Below, in pieces: positions 8,590 to 21,274 of a stretch of DNA of 64,000 bases (position 1 is the first letter of the stretch; every line of letters begins with the position of its first letter). The notes beneath the pieces are model-generated. The model was not told where the DNA came from. It saw only the letters and a program-made list of their open reading frames with translations, and ran no database searches. Source of the stretch: Ktedonobacteraceae bacterium (GTDB taxonomy: Bacteria; Chloroflexota; Ktedonobacteria; Ktedonobacterales; Ktedonobacteraceae); the NCBI GenBank assembly GCA_035653615.1, contig DASRBN010000041.1, positions 59,624 to 123,623 on the forward strand, read 5' to 3'. The position numbers were made by a program, and so were the translations under genes.

Positions 8590-10095
8590 TCACATCAACC
8601 CCCAGACCCTGACTGCATTGCCAGAAGCAGTCGCCAGCATTTTGCCGTCCGGCGACCAGGCAAGGGCGAGCACCGGCGTATCCAGTTGTAGCTGCAACAG
8701 CGGGACCTGGTCGCGTGTAGGATACCAGATAGTGAGCTTGCTATCGTCTCCACCTGTTGCCAGAAAACGACCGTCTGGCGACCAGGCAAGTGCCCGCACT
8801 GCTTTGGTGTGCCCATGCAGGCGCATAGGCATATCCTGGCACTGCATCCCAAATTGCCCCTGCACCTGTTGCTGGCACATCAGACCATTGTTCCACAGCC
8901 GCACGATGCCATCGTCTCCACCAACTGCCAGCTGCGAACCGGTTGGTTGAAATGCTAAAGCGCGCATTGGTACCGGCGCATCCATATAAAGCCCATGCAG
9001 CTCCTGGCCATTGGTCGCATTCCAGACACGAACAACTCCACCAAGCGATGAGGTTGCCACCGTCTGCCCATCCATCGCCCACGATGCCGATTCGATAGGC
9101 TGCGTATGCAACATGAACCGGGTGAGTGGCCGGTAATTGGTCGTATTCCATACCACCGCCTTTTCGTCAAGCGAGCCGGAAACCAGGTAGAATGGAGCTT
9201 GCGCAGACCAGGCCAGGGCCGTTATCGCAGCTGTATGCGTATGGGTAGAACGAGCCAGAAGCGCGCCTGTTGACGAATTCAGGAACGATAACTGGTTGAG
9301 CGCCCCGGCAGCGAGCCGCCGTCCATCCGGCGACCAGGCAACAGCCCGCACAGGACCGGCCTGCTTGCTCTGAAGATGTACAGCTCCATCGAGTCCCCAG
9401 GTGAATAATCGAGCATCGTTCGCGCCGCTTGCCAGGATCATGCCATCCGGCGACCAGCTCACACAACGCACCGGCTGCTGGTGTTGCGAAAATACCAGTA
9501 ATGACCTGAGTGTAGTGGGCAAGGCCGGTTTTGTGATGGCGGTAGGCGTCATGCCAGTTCGGGCAACTTGCTTTACAGCAGGCGGACTCAGCAGCATTGT
9601 TCGATAGGCCGCGTAACCCAGGCCCGTTGTACCTAGCGCCAGGGTAGTTCCTGCCAGGATTAAAAATCCCCTGCGCGTCCAGCGGCCTTTTTTCTTTTTT
9701 ACCACAGGAAACGCGCCTGATGTATCTTTGTCCGGCAGCATAAAACTATTCGCATCTGCCAATGTTGGAGCAGCATAGAAACCTGGCGGCGAATAATCCG
9801 GCTTTCCGTCTAATAGGGCCGCCACAGAGCCATCGATTACATACGAATCGAGGGCAAATCTGGTACGAGGAGCAACACCACATGAAACCAGGCTCTTATC
9901 ATCGGGTAACACCCGTCCCCCGGAGGCGTAACGCAGCATATAGACCAGCCTGTTGCCAAAGAGATCCGTTTTGGGCAACTTCAATTCTTCGATGAGAGCG
10001 GGTACAAGTTCAGAAAGAGGCACTTGAGCAGCTACTTCCACAGCACGTACCGCGCCATAGGCGTTCACTTCGATCAATATTTCGACCGTTTGCAT
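8590..10095 (-). CDS. WD40 beta-propeller membrane protein with N-terminal ubiquitin-like domain
   Basis: 501 residues in three parts. Residues 1-90 (MQTVEILIEV... to the RFALDSYV region) resemble a ubiquitin-like YukD/EsaB domain of the kind linked to type VII secretion. A basic stretch and one membrane helix (RGFLILAGTTLALGTTGLGYAAY) lie around residues 140-170. The rest holds six or seven WD40 blades, recognised by the recurring VRAVAWSPDGxxLAxG pattern. The propeller is predicted outside the membrane and probably scaffolds a protein complex. The function is unknown; no other type VII gene is seen nearby. The gene is alone and convergent with the prenyl synthase. Confidence 0.85.
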   Translation of the reverse strand: MQTVEILIEVNAYGAVRAVEVAAQVPLSELVPALIEELKLPKTDLFGNRLVYMLRYASGGRVLPDDKSLVSCGVAPRTRFALDSYVIDGSVAALLDGKPDYSPPGFYAAPTLADANSFMLPDKDTSGAFPVVKKKKGRWTRRGFLILAGTTLALGTTGLGYAAYRTMLLSPPAVKQVARTGMTPTAITKPALPTTLRSLLVFSQHQQPVRCVSWSPDGMILASGANDARLFTWGLDGAVHLQSKQAGPVRAVAWSPDGRRLAAGALNQLSFLNSSTGALLARSTHTHTAAITALAWSAQAPFYLVSGSLDEKAVVWNTTNYRPLTRFMLHTQPIESASWAMDGQTVATSSLGGVVRVWNATNGQELHGLYMDAPVPMRALAFQPTGSQLAVGGDDGIVRLWNNGLMCQQQVQGQFGMQCQDMPMRLHGHTKAVRALAWSPDGRFLATGGDDSKLTIWYPTRDQVPLLQLQLDTPVLALAWSPDGKMLATASGNAVRVWGLM

Positions 10096-10271
10096 ATGTC
10101 TTCACACCCCTTTATCTCTTGCTATGTGTCAAAGTATACAATGTTGTCTCTTTTTTCTCAGCGATATGGGGCAAATAGGCTAGACAAATTTTCTGCAATA
10201 CTTTTGGAAAATTCATGTCTTATCATAAGTAGTAGCTTTATTACTCATCATTTTGAAAAGGGAGAAACTTC

Positions 10272-12014
10272 ATGCTACGCCGGTTGATACGTGTGTGCTG
10301 CCTGTGTATTCTCATCTGCAACTTCCTGGTTCCTACCGCAATCAGCACTGCCAGTACCAAAATCACTTACCAGCAGCAGGCATCCGGCGATTTTCCAGTC
10401 GTTGACCCTGACTACATCTATAACCAGCTTTTTTACATGGCCACACACTTTCAACACCGCAGCGCGGGCTACAATGTCAACCAGGGGCATGACCAGTTTG
10501 CCGCTTACTGGTCGCAGGAAATGGCGCGCAATCTACAGGGTTTCGCGCCACAGGTGCGGCGCGATTATTTCCCGATAGATGGGTGGAAAGGCGCCCCCGC
10601 GACCGTGCCGGCATTCAACGTGGAAGTCAGCGTCCCAGGGATCACACATCCAGAGCAGGAGGTCGTGATCGGTTGCCATTATGACGGCCAGCTCAGTTCG
10701 ACGCAGTCGGCCAACGATGATGCCAGCGGCTGCGCTATCGAATTAGGGGTAGCAAAAGGATTGGCCGCCTACTGGAAAAGCCACCACGTGTATCCGGCGC
10801 GCACGCTGCGTTTTGTCATCTTTGACGCGGAAGAATCGGGATTGAACGGCTCATTTTATTATGTCGATAACACCGTCAATGGCGATATTCATACTATTGT
10901 CGCTATGATCAATGAGGAGCAGAATGGCATTGCTTACCCGCTGCGTTACCTGGGCCAGCTATCAAACCCGGTGCTGCCCCTCTACATTTTCACGTCGCCG
11001 TTGCAAAACAACGATTTCTACCGGGGACGCGATAAACTCACGCAGCAACAGCGCGACAACATCACCCTGTTTGACGCCCTGATGCAGGAGGCAATTACCG
11101 CCTCGTTTGCACAATTTCGCGCAATGGGATACCAGATGCTCAGCTATCACGGCAGCAACCACCAGGATGTCTTGCAGCCTATCTTCACGCCCGATCAATA
11201 CAATAACATTCAAATGCGGGAGGATAACCTGGCGGGCAGCGACGAGGTGCCTTTCACGATAGCCGGTCTGCCCTGCGCTACACCGGTCGGGAACTTTACC
11301 TACTATGATAGCAACCCGCCGCCATGGTCGTATCCTTACGATCAACCGACAGATACGATTCAATTAATGAATACCTTTGCCGATGGCAGCTCTCTGCAAT
11401 CACAGGCCCTGACCTTAGCGCTCGCGATGCCGGGAATGCTGACGACGTGGATGCTCAGCCGCCCCGAAATTCTCGGCACAGCCAGCCTCGATCAGAACCC
11501 GGTCGCGGCAATCAGTGATGTTGGCGCGACGAGAGTTAACCGCCCTCTTGCATTAGATGCCAGGGCTTCATTTGATCCTAACAGCAACAATAGCAGTGAT
11601 TTAAGCTACGCCTGGAATTTTGGCGATGGCACAAAAGCGACGGGTATTGCCGTAACGCATACTTTTAAAGCCGCCGGAAATTATACCTTGACCCTGACGG
11701 TCAGTTCGCCCACCGGGAAACGCACCATCAGTAAGCAATTAGATGTAACGACGCAGCCAATCGCCACTAATCCGATACATCTCAACCAGGATGGCAAGCC
11801 GCCTGCTAATCCAGCGGTTATGCTGCCTGTTCCCGATAATAGCCTCTCCGATAGAGTAGCGCTGGCATCCACTACGACAGTGCCAATTCCATTGCCAACT
11901 ACTCCTACCGTGCAACCGGTGGGCTTTTACATCGGTCTGGGTGTTCTGATAGTGATCTTGATAATTGGCGCAGGCTTAGCAATAGTCAGGATGAGAAGAA
12001 AGCAAGCTGCTTAG
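10272..12014 (+). CDS. Secreted M28-family zinc peptidase with PKD domain
   Basis: 580 residues. A signal peptide occupies about the first 27. The M28 aminopeptidase-like domain shows the metal ligands in VIGCHYDGQLSST (His-x-Asp), NDDASGCA and FDAEESGLNGS. A PKD domain follows (SYAWNFGDGTKATGIAVTHTF), then a C-terminal membrane helix with a positive tail (IGLGVLIVILIIGAGLAIV, MRRKQAA) that should anchor the enzyme on the outer face. AAAGGGAG precedes the ATG. It probably hydrolyses extracellular peptides. A decayed copy of its N-terminal part follows directly downstream. Confidence 0.9.
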   Translation: MLRRLIRVCCLCILICNFLVPTAISTASTKITYQQQASGDFPVVDPDYIYNQLFYMATHFQHRSAGYNVNQGHDQFAAYWSQEMARNLQGFAPQVRRDYFPIDGWKGAPATVPAFNVEVSVPGITHPEQEVVIGCHYDGQLSSTQSANDDASGCAIELGVAKGLAAYWKSHHVYPARTLRFVIFDAEESGLNGSFYYVDNTVNGDIHTIVAMINEEQNGIAYPLRYLGQLSNPVLPLYIFTSPLQNNDFYRGRDKLTQQQRDNITLFDALMQEAITASFAQFRAMGYQMLSYHGSNHQDVLQPIFTPDQYNNIQMREDNLAGSDEVPFTIAGLPCATPVGNFTYYDSNPPPWSYPYDQPTDTIQLMNTFADGSSLQSQALTLALAMPGMLTTWMLSRPEILGTASLDQNPVAAISDVGATRVNRPLALDARASFDPNSNNSSDLSYAWNFGDGTKATGIAVTHTFKAAGNYTLTLTVSSPTGKRTISKQLDVTTQPIATNPIHLNQDGKPPANPAVMLPVPDNSLSDRVALASTTTVPIPLPTTPTVQPVGFYIGLGVLIVILIIGAGLAIVRMRRKQAA

Positions 12015-12073
12015 CATATTTATACTCGAGCCTTTCTTGAACCCGTTCAGGCTATTGAAACAACTGGAGAAAT

Positions 12074-12262
12074 TTGGATGTAACAGCTACGCAGCTCGCT
12101 ATATATCGGTTGGTTGCTCATACTTACACCCGGCTTTTTCAGGAAATGATGCATGATTTACAGGGCTTCGGGCCGCAGCAGCGGCGTGACAATTTTACGA
12201 TTCGGGGATGGCAGGGCCGTCCGGCGACTGTTCCAGCATTCAACATAGAAGACCCCACCGCC
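12074..12262 (+). pseudogene. Fragment of an M28 peptidase gene (partial duplicate of the upstream gene)
   Basis: The frame reads FQEMMHDLQGFGPQQRRDNF and GWQGRPATVPAFNIE. These match residues of the upstream M28 peptidase (WSQEMARNLQGFAPQVRRDYF and GWKGAPATVPAFNVE). The signal peptide and all zinc ligands are missing and the similarity stops near 12262, so this is a remnant of a tandem duplication or of a second peptidase gene. Confidence 0.75.
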
Positions 12263-12374
12263 GGGGTCTGGCACTTTCTGGAAAGCCTTCATGAGACATG
12301 CACTTCTACTACATGCTGCGTGGTAGAATAAAACCAACGAAGGATACACTATCTCATCGAAAGGGATTGAAGAT

Positions 12375-14006
12375 ATGCCAAGGCCCATCTATGTGATTGG
12401 ACACAAGAACTCCGACCTGGATTCTGTTGCCTCGGCCTATGCCTACGCGCACCTGTTACGAATGCAAGGAGAAGAAGAGGTTATCGCAGCTCGCAACGGC
12501 AGTTTGAAGCCAGAAGTGAGCTTCGTCCTTGAGCGATATCACGTCGAACCGCCGGAAGCGGTTGATGATGTGTATCTGCAGGTGCGCGATGTTATGCGGC
12601 GCGGCGTCATTTGCGCCTATCTCGACCAGCCAATACTGGAGGCCGGTCAACTGCTTCAGGAGCATCAACGCCGTTCTATGCCCGTTGTTGATACTGAGAA
12701 TAAAGTTCATGGCATTATCGCCACCGAAGATTTTGCGAAATTGTTCTTTAACGATCTCGACCCGCAATCCGTTAATCGCATCCCGCTCAATCGCCAAAAC
12801 CTGGCCTCAGTTCTCAAAGGCAGAGTCCTGGTAGAGGGAAGGCGCAAGCTGGGGAATCGCGTGCTTGTGGGAGCGATGCAGGCCGAAACAATGGCCGATT
12901 ATATCGAGCCTGGCTGCCTGGTCGTACTGGGGGATCGCGAGGATGCCCAGCTAAAGGCTATCGAATGCGGCGCCGCCGCGCTGGTGATTACCGGAGACCT
13001 GCTCGTCTCTGAACGAACGCTGCGAGAGGCCCGCAGGCAGGGAGTGATGGTCATCAGTACCGCGCATCACACCTTTACCGCCGTGCGCCTGATTAATCTG
13101 AGTATTCGAACGCAGGATATCATGAACCGCGAATTTGATTCGTGCCACCTTGAAGATCAGGTAAGCGAAATACAAAACGTACTGGCGCGCAGGCGTTCGC
13201 TACCCGTCGTAGATGGAAAGGGAAAACTTGTAGGATATCTCTCGCGTACCGATCTCATTAATGCTCATCCTAAAAAGGTCATACTCGTCGATCACAATGA
13301 GCGCTCGCAGGCGGTAGATGGTATCGAGGAAGCCGAGTTGCTGGGCATCATTGATCACCATCGCATCGCCGATGTTCATACAAACAAACCCATCATGTTC
13401 CGCGCCGAACCGGTTGGTTGCACAGGTACAATTATCGCCGGCTTGTATGCCGAAGCGGGCGTCGATATTCCTCGTGAAGTAGCGGGTCTGTTACTGGCCG
13501 GCTTATTATATGATACACTGATCCTGCGTTCCCCCACCTGCACGCCACGCGACGAGCGCATTGCCGCAATTCTGGCCGAGGTCGCGGGCGAGGATATCGA
13601 GCAGTACGGCCAGGAGATTTTCGCAGCTGCCGCCACCGATCTCAACACGCGCTCCGCCGAAGCATTGCTGACCTCTGATTTCAAGGAATTTAGCGTTGGT
13701 GATACAAAGTTTGCCATCGGGACAGTCGAGACGGCCAGCCCAGGAGCTATAGAAAAGCGTAGCGAGGAGCTGTTGCAAACCATGCACAAACTGGCACAGG
13801 AACGCGGTTACAGCGTTTTCCTCTTCATGATCGTAGATATCATTAATATGGTCTGTCACCTGTTAATCTGGGGTGGAGAGCGAGCAGTCGCTGAGATATT
13901 GGGTGTGCCTCTTGAGGCAGATGGACATTCGGTCGTGGTAGAAGGGCTTGTTTCACGTAAGAAACAACTGGTTCCATTGCTGCCCCGTATCCGTGGCGCA
14001 ATGTAG
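12375..14006 (+). CDS. Manganese-dependent (family II) inorganic pyrophosphatase with CBS-DRTGG-CBS insert
   Basis: 543 residues. The DHH phosphoesterase start (YVIGHKNSDLDSVASAYAYA) is followed by a CBS domain, a DRTGG-like domain (VLVGAMQAETMADYIEPGCLVVLGDRED region) and a second CBS domain (RRRSLPVVDGKGKLVGYLSR). The rest of the DHH domain follows, with GIIDHHRIADV, and then DHHA2. In this subfamily CBS domains bind adenine nucleotides and regulate hydrolysis of PPi to phosphate. The next gene is a membrane pyrophosphatase, so soluble and ion-pumping PPi use are encoded side by side. AAAGGGA precedes the ATG. Confidence 0.93.
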   Translation: MPRPIYVIGHKNSDLDSVASAYAYAHLLRMQGEEEVIAARNGSLKPEVSFVLERYHVEPPEAVDDVYLQVRDVMRRGVICAYLDQPILEAGQLLQEHQRRSMPVVDTENKVHGIIATEDFAKLFFNDLDPQSVNRIPLNRQNLASVLKGRVLVEGRRKLGNRVLVGAMQAETMADYIEPGCLVVLGDREDAQLKAIECGAAALVITGDLLVSERTLREARRQGVMVISTAHHTFTAVRLINLSIRTQDIMNREFDSCHLEDQVSEIQNVLARRRSLPVVDGKGKLVGYLSRTDLINAHPKKVILVDHNERSQAVDGIEEAELLGIIDHHRIADVHTNKPIMFRAEPVGCTGTIIAGLYAEAGVDIPREVAGLLLAGLLYDTLILRSPTCTPRDERIAAILAEVAGEDIEQYGQEIFAAAATDLNTRSAEALLTSDFKEFSVGDTKFAIGTVETASPGAIEKRSEELLQTMHKLAQERGYSVFLFMIVDIINMVCHLLIWGGERAVAEILGVPLEADGHSVVVEGLVSRKKQLVPLLPRIRGAM

Positions 14007-14269
14007 GATATCCTGGACGCAATGTAACAAGCGTACACTTTTTATGACCTCCTATAAACGTCCTTGATGTAGCCGATTTGTTTTTCTGTTACCAATCCAC
14101 TTGTCAGAGGACAAACACTATGCTAAACTATGGTTCGACTCAGTCACCTTTTAAGAGGTCAATATACGTTACTGTACGCTCATTGAAATTGGCACAACAC
14201 GTATATTACGAAGGTCACTGCTGACCTATTTATCATCTTTTGGTATGCCCAAGGAGGACATTTTCTGAC

Positions 14270-16564
14270 GTGAGCAACTATATTATTATCCCCTTCGTGG
14301 TAGGGGTACTCGCGGTCATATTTGCAATCTTGCTTGCAAGATACGTGCTAAGCAAAGATACTGGCACTCCCGCGATGCAGAAGGTCGCGGATGCCATTTT
14401 TAAGGGCGCTATGGCGTTCCTCAACCGGCAGTACCGCACAATTGCTATGCTTGCGGTTGTCGCTGCCATCATCGTCGCCCTGGTACTCGCGGCGCTGGGG
14501 CAGGGTGATGCCGCTGCTCGAATCAGCCTGGCATGGCACACAGCGATCGCATTCCTGATCGGTGCATTCTGTTCTGGCGTCTCCGGTTACATCGGCATGT
14601 ACGTGGCCGTAAAATCAAACAGCCGTACCGCCAGTGCCGCCACGCGCAGCCTTGGCGAGGCTCTCATGGTCTCCCTGCGTGGTGGCGCAGTCTCCGGCTT
14701 CCTGGTGGTTGCCCTCTCACTGTTGGGAGTCTCGGCAGTTTTCACAGCTTATGGCGGCTTGACCAATCCAGAACTGGCACCTTCCCTTATTGTTGGATTT
14801 GGTTTCGGTGCCAGTTTCGTTGCCCTGTTCGCCCAGCTTGGTGGTGGCATTTATACAAAGGCCGCTGACGTGGGCGCCGACCTTGTTGGTAAGGTAGAAG
14901 CAGGTATCCCTGAAGACGACCCTCGCAACCCCGCAGTAATTGCGGACCTGGTTGGTGATAATGTTGGCGACTGCGCTGGCCGTGGCGCTGACCTCTTCGA
15001 GTCCACCGCTGCCGAGAATATCGGCGCGATGATCCTGGGTGTAGCGCTTTACCTGGCCACCAAGAACGTTGGCTGGATACTCTTCCCGCTGGTTGTTCGT
15101 GCGTTCGGCCTGATTGCTTCGGGAATAGGCTTGCTCTGGATTCGTCCTTCGGTAGTAATTGAGCCCGACAAAGCAGCCGGCAAAGACCCCGGTGAGATCG
15201 CAATGCAGCAGCTGAACATCGGCTACTTCATCACCTGCGGCCTCTCTGTCATTGGCGTCTTCCTGGGTAGCTACCTCTTACTGGGTGGCGTGGGAGTAAG
15301 CAGTTCTAACGGCCTTCCCCCGTGGGTCTGGTTTGGCCTTGCCGGCACCGTTGGTATTCTGCTCAGTATTGCTTTTGTGTACATTACACAGTACTACACA
15401 GCAGGTACATGGCGTCCCGTCCGTGAAATCGCTGCCGCTACCTTAACCGGTCCTGCCACAACAATTATCACCGGTATCGCTGTTGGCTTTGAATGCGTTG
15501 CCCTACCCGTGCTGGCCATCTGTGTGGCACTTGGTCTCTCCTTCTTCTTTGGAAGCCAGGTGACGCTTAACACCGGCAGCCCAATTAACGTTGGTGGTAT
15601 CTTTGGAACAGCCGTCGCCACCATGGGTATGCTGATGAGCTGCGCCTACATCCTGGCGATGGATACCTTCGGCCCCATCACCGACAACGCCGGCGGTATC
15701 ACCGAGATGGGCGGTCAGGCCGAGTCCGTGCGCGATATTACCGACGCGCTCGACGGAGTTGGCAACACCACCAAAGCGCTGACAAAAGGCTATGGTATCG
15801 GTTCGGCGGCTCTGGCTGCTTTCCTGCTCTTCAGCGCTTACCTTGATGTACTCTACTCGTATACCTGCCCGGCTTCTGCTCACTGCACCGCAATCCAGAA
15901 GGCAACGGTGTACAGCGTGAATCTGACCAATATTCCGGTGTTCATCGCAGCCTTGATCGGTATTACGCTGATCTTCTTCTTCAGCGCGCTTGCTATTCGC
16001 GCCGTGGGTGCGGCGGCAAAACGTATGATCGAAGAGGTACGCCGCCAGTTCCGCGCGGATCCCAAGATCATGGCCGAGGATCCAGCCGACCGTCATGACC
16101 CGGACTACGCCAGGTGCGTTGATATCAGCACTCGCGGCGCGCTGCGAGCTATGGTCCTGCCAGGCCTCGTTGCGGTACTGACTCCCATTATTGTCGGGGT
16201 CGTTCTCGGACCGGAACCGGAGGCAGGATTGTTGATGGTTGGCACCATGGGTGGTATCGTGCTTGCCCTCTTCCTGAACAATGGTGGCGGGGCGTGGGAC
16301 AACGCTAAGAAGTATATCGAGGCCGGTTACCTGCGCGTAAACGCCCAGGGTGAGATGGTTGATCGCCTGGATCCGAAGGGCACGGTGCTGGGTAAGAAGA
16401 GCGAGCCTCACAAGGCCGGTGTTGTTGGCGATACGGTTGGTGATCCCTTCAAGGATACGGCAGGCCCGTCACTGCACGTGTTGATCAAGTTGCTCAGCAC
16501 GATCACGCTTGTGCTTGCTCCTCTTTATATCACCATACACCCGATTACAGTGGCTCTGCATTAG
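14270..16564 (+). CDS. hppA: Membrane-bound proton-translocating pyrophosphatase, K+-independent type
   Basis: 764 residues with about 16 membrane helices; it couples PPi hydrolysis to ion export. The catalytic loop DNVGDCAGRGADLFES and the C-terminal VGDTVGDPFKDTAGPS are intact. GNTTKALTKG near residue 500 has Lys at the position that is Ala in K+-dependent enzymes, which indicates a K+-independent H+ pump. The GTG at 14270 is chosen with AAGGAGGA 11 bases upstream; a TTG at 14240 is in frame but would place the Shine-Dalgarno inside the gene. A hairpin terminator follows. Confidence 0.95.
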   Translation: MSNYIIIPFVVGVLAVIFAILLARYVLSKDTGTPAMQKVADAIFKGAMAFLNRQYRTIAMLAVVAAIIVALVLAALGQGDAAARISLAWHTAIAFLIGAFCSGVSGYIGMYVAVKSNSRTASAATRSLGEALMVSLRGGAVSGFLVVALSLLGVSAVFTAYGGLTNPELAPSLIVGFGFGASFVALFAQLGGGIYTKAADVGADLVGKVEAGIPEDDPRNPAVIADLVGDNVGDCAGRGADLFESTAAENIGAMILGVALYLATKNVGWILFPLVVRAFGLIASGIGLLWIRPSVVIEPDKAAGKDPGEIAMQQLNIGYFITCGLSVIGVFLGSYLLLGGVGVSSSNGLPPWVWFGLAGTVGILLSIAFVYITQYYTAGTWRPVREIAAATLTGPATTIITGIAVGFECVALPVLAICVALGLSFFFGSQVTLNTGSPINVGGIFGTAVATMGMLMSCAYILAMDTFGPITDNAGGITEMGGQAESVRDITDALDGVGNTTKALTKGYGIGSAALAAFLLFSAYLDVLYSYTCPASAHCTAIQKATVYSVNLTNIPVFIAALIGITLIFFFSALAIRAVGAAAKRMIEEVRRQFRADPKIMAEDPADRHDPDYARCVDISTRGALRAMVLPGLVAVLTPIIVGVVLGPEPEAGLLMVGTMGGIVLALFLNNGGGAWDNAKKYIEAGYLRVNAQGEMVDRLDPKGTVLGKKSEPHKAGVVGDTVGDPFKDTAGPSLHVLIKLLSTITLVLAPLYITIHPITVALH

Positions 16565-16587
16565 GAACCATCGCTTTGCAAAGAAAT

Positions 16588-16624
16588 AAGCCCTCAATTC
16601 ATCGTAGCGGTGAATTGAGGGCTT
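16588..16624 (+). terminator. Rho-independent-like terminator of hppA
   Basis: Perfect 14-bp inverted repeat aagccctcaattca / tgaattgagggctt with a 9-nt loop, followed by gttcgtt, 23 bp after the hppA stop. Confidence 0.8.
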
Positions 16625-16767
16625 GTTCGTTGGCAGAAATCCGGTTGTTTGTACGCATGTCCTATTACTCTCTCGTGTTGTTTAATAGAAGTAGGGACAG
16701 GGCGTGTTGTTTTCTGGACATGAAAATAGCAACGATTACGGGCCAGATACCGTAAGAAAGAGGAGCG

Positions 16768-17859
16768 ATGCAGCATCAACCATTCAGGAGTAACAGCCGG
16801 ACTACCCCTCTGCTCTTTCTTCTGATTGTGGCGCTTTGCATACTGCTGGCAAGCTGCGACGTGAACATCAGCACAAGCGGCGGTGGTGGCACCAGCGGTA
16901 GCACTCAATGTCAGAGCAATTGCACAACAGGTTCAGGGGTCCAGGGAGTCAAGGTCTTCGTAGAACCGGATGCGGGCGAGAGTGTCGTGGTCAATGCAAT
17001 TAACGATGCCCGCAAATCAGTGTGGCTGGAAATGTATCTTTTGAGCGATACGAAAGTGATTTACGCGCTTGAGGATGCGGCCAATCGTGGCATCGATGTA
17101 CGCGTGATGCTGGAGCCACATCCCGTTGGAGGAGGAACCTCGCCATCTCGTACTATCGATGAACTGAAAGCCGCCGGTGTCAAGGCGCAGTATAGCGACC
17201 CCGAATTCGCGCTGACGCATGAGAAGGGTATGATTATCGATGGGAACACTGCCTTTATTATGACTTCCAACTTCACACGCTCGGCCCTTGGAGGCTACAG
17301 TGGCAGCAGCTACCTGGAGAACCGCGAATATGATATCATCGATACAAATACAAACGATGTGCAGGCCGTCATCAGCATCTTTAACGCCGACTGGAATCGC
17401 ACCACGGCGCACTTCAACGATCCCAACCTTGTCGTCAGCCCCGTCAACTCACGCACCGATTTTAACACGTTGATCAACAGCGCCCATCATACGCTGCTGA
17501 TCGAGGCCGAGGAGATGAACGACAGCTCTATCGAGCAGGAGCTTGTGAATGCTGAACAGCGTGGAGTACAGGTCAAGGTTATTCTGCCCGCTCCGCACGG
17601 GTCACAGAGCGACAGCAACAGCCAGGGCATCGATACGATCAAGCAGGGAGGCGTACAGGTCAAGGAAGATTCAAAGCTCTATATGCATGCCAAGATTATT
17701 GTGGTCGATGGTAAAACGGCTTTTGTTGGTTCGGAAAACATTTCCTCTGAATCACTTGACCAAAACCGCGAGCTTGGTATCATCGTTTCAGATGCGGGAG
17801 TGCTCAACACGTTACAAAGTACATTTCAGTATGACTGGTCGGTATCGCAGAGCGTTTAG
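16768..17859 (+). CDS. Phospholipase D-like lipoprotein
   Basis: 363 residues. A lipoprotein signal peptide ends in the lipobox LLASC (Cys about residue 29), followed by a Ser/Gly-rich linker. Two PLD half-domains carry HxK motifs: THEKGMIIDG near residue 151 and MHAKIIVVDG near residue 307, the second followed by FVGSENIS. Two HxK motifs are needed for phosphodiesterase chemistry, so an active extracellular phospholipase or nuclease-like enzyme is plausible. AAAGAGGAG precedes the ATG. Confidence 0.9.
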   Translation: MQHQPFRSNSRTTPLLFLLIVALCILLASCDVNISTSGGGGTSGSTQCQSNCTTGSGVQGVKVFVEPDAGESVVVNAINDARKSVWLEMYLLSDTKVIYALEDAANRGIDVRVMLEPHPVGGGTSPSRTIDELKAAGVKAQYSDPEFALTHEKGMIIDGNTAFIMTSNFTRSALGGYSGSSYLENREYDIIDTNTNDVQAVISIFNADWNRTTAHFNDPNLVVSPVNSRTDFNTLINSAHHTLLIEAEEMNDSSIEQELVNAEQRGVQVKVILPAPHGSQSDSNSQGIDTIKQGGVQVKEDSKLYMHAKIIVVDGKTAFVGSENISSESLDQNRELGIIVSDAGVLNTLQSTFQYDWSVSQSV

Positions 17860-17942
17860 CAGTTTTTTTCTTCCAGGACAGAATGTGGTACCCTAATAGC
17901 ATAACCAGCAGATCAAATTACATGATAAGAGGTATTGTTTCT

Positions 17943-18230
17943 ATGGTTACAGAGATAGCGCTTTTTACAGCAGTCCCGGGCAAAGAGGATGAACTGGGCC
18001 AGGGTATTTTGAAAGGGCTTGAAGTAATTCGCCAGCATCCGGGATGTATTTCCGCCCGTGTGGAACGCTGCATTGAGCAGCCAAGACAGTACATGGTCAT
18101 CAATATCTGGACCTCGCTAGAAGCCCACATAGAGGATTTCCGGGGCGGCCCGCTCTTTACGCAGTGGCGCAGCAGTATCAATGGCCTTTTCGAGGGAGCT
18201 CCTGTAGTATCTCATTACCAGCCATTTTAA
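17943..18230 (+). CDS. Antibiotic biosynthesis monooxygenase (ABM) domain protein
   Basis: 95-residue small dimeric alpha/beta-barrel protein. The ABM fold pattern is visible as ALFTAVPGKEDELGQGI, then HPGCISARVERC and YMVINIWTSLEAHIEDF. Members act as quinol- or heme-degrading monooxygenases or have unknown roles. The ATG at 17943 has AAGAGG 10 bases upstream and gives the usual family length; an earlier ATG at 17883 would add 20 unrelated residues. Confidence 0.82.
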   Translation: MVTEIALFTAVPGKEDELGQGILKGLEVIRQHPGCISARVERCIEQPRQYMVINIWTSLEAHIEDFRGGPLFTQWRSSINGLFEGAPVVSHYQPF

Positions 18231-18249
18231 GCATGATAGTGCTATAATG

Positions 18250-18271
18250 CTGATAAGCAAAAGCTTATCAG
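18250..18271 (+). terminator. Short hairpin after the ABM gene
   Basis: Perfect 9-bp inverted repeat ctgataagc / gcttatcag around an aaaa loop, 19 bp after the ABM stop. No T-tract follows, so it may be an operator or weak terminator. Confidence 0.4.
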
Positions 18272-18410
18272 GAGATGATATGAGAGACATGATAAACTAT
18301 CCGCTCCTGGTTTCCTGAAAAAGAATATGACCCATGATTACACGAAATAATGACGGCGATTCACCCAACGCATTTTGACGAGCGAATACGGGATTTCTGT
18401 GACCAGAAGC

Positions 18411-18437
18411 GGACAGGCACGTAGTGCTGTCCCTACA
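18411..18437 (+). repeat. GGACAGGCAC palindromic repeat, copy 1
   Basis: GGACAGGCACGTAGTGCTGTCC followed by ctaca can fold as a 9-bp stem with one bulged base. Related copies lie at 25143-25168 and 54101-54126. Confidence 0.5.
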
Positions 18438-18487
18438 GGATGCCCTCGCTGGAATTGCCAAAGTACTCTATAAAATTGTGTAAATAA

Positions 18488-21260
<2,773 letters not shown>

Positions 21261-21274
21261 AGCTCACCGTCTTT

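Noticed and set aside
15503..16411. 302-codon minus-strand frame within hppA
   Set aside because: Long antisense shadow of a clearly real gene; no domain signature.
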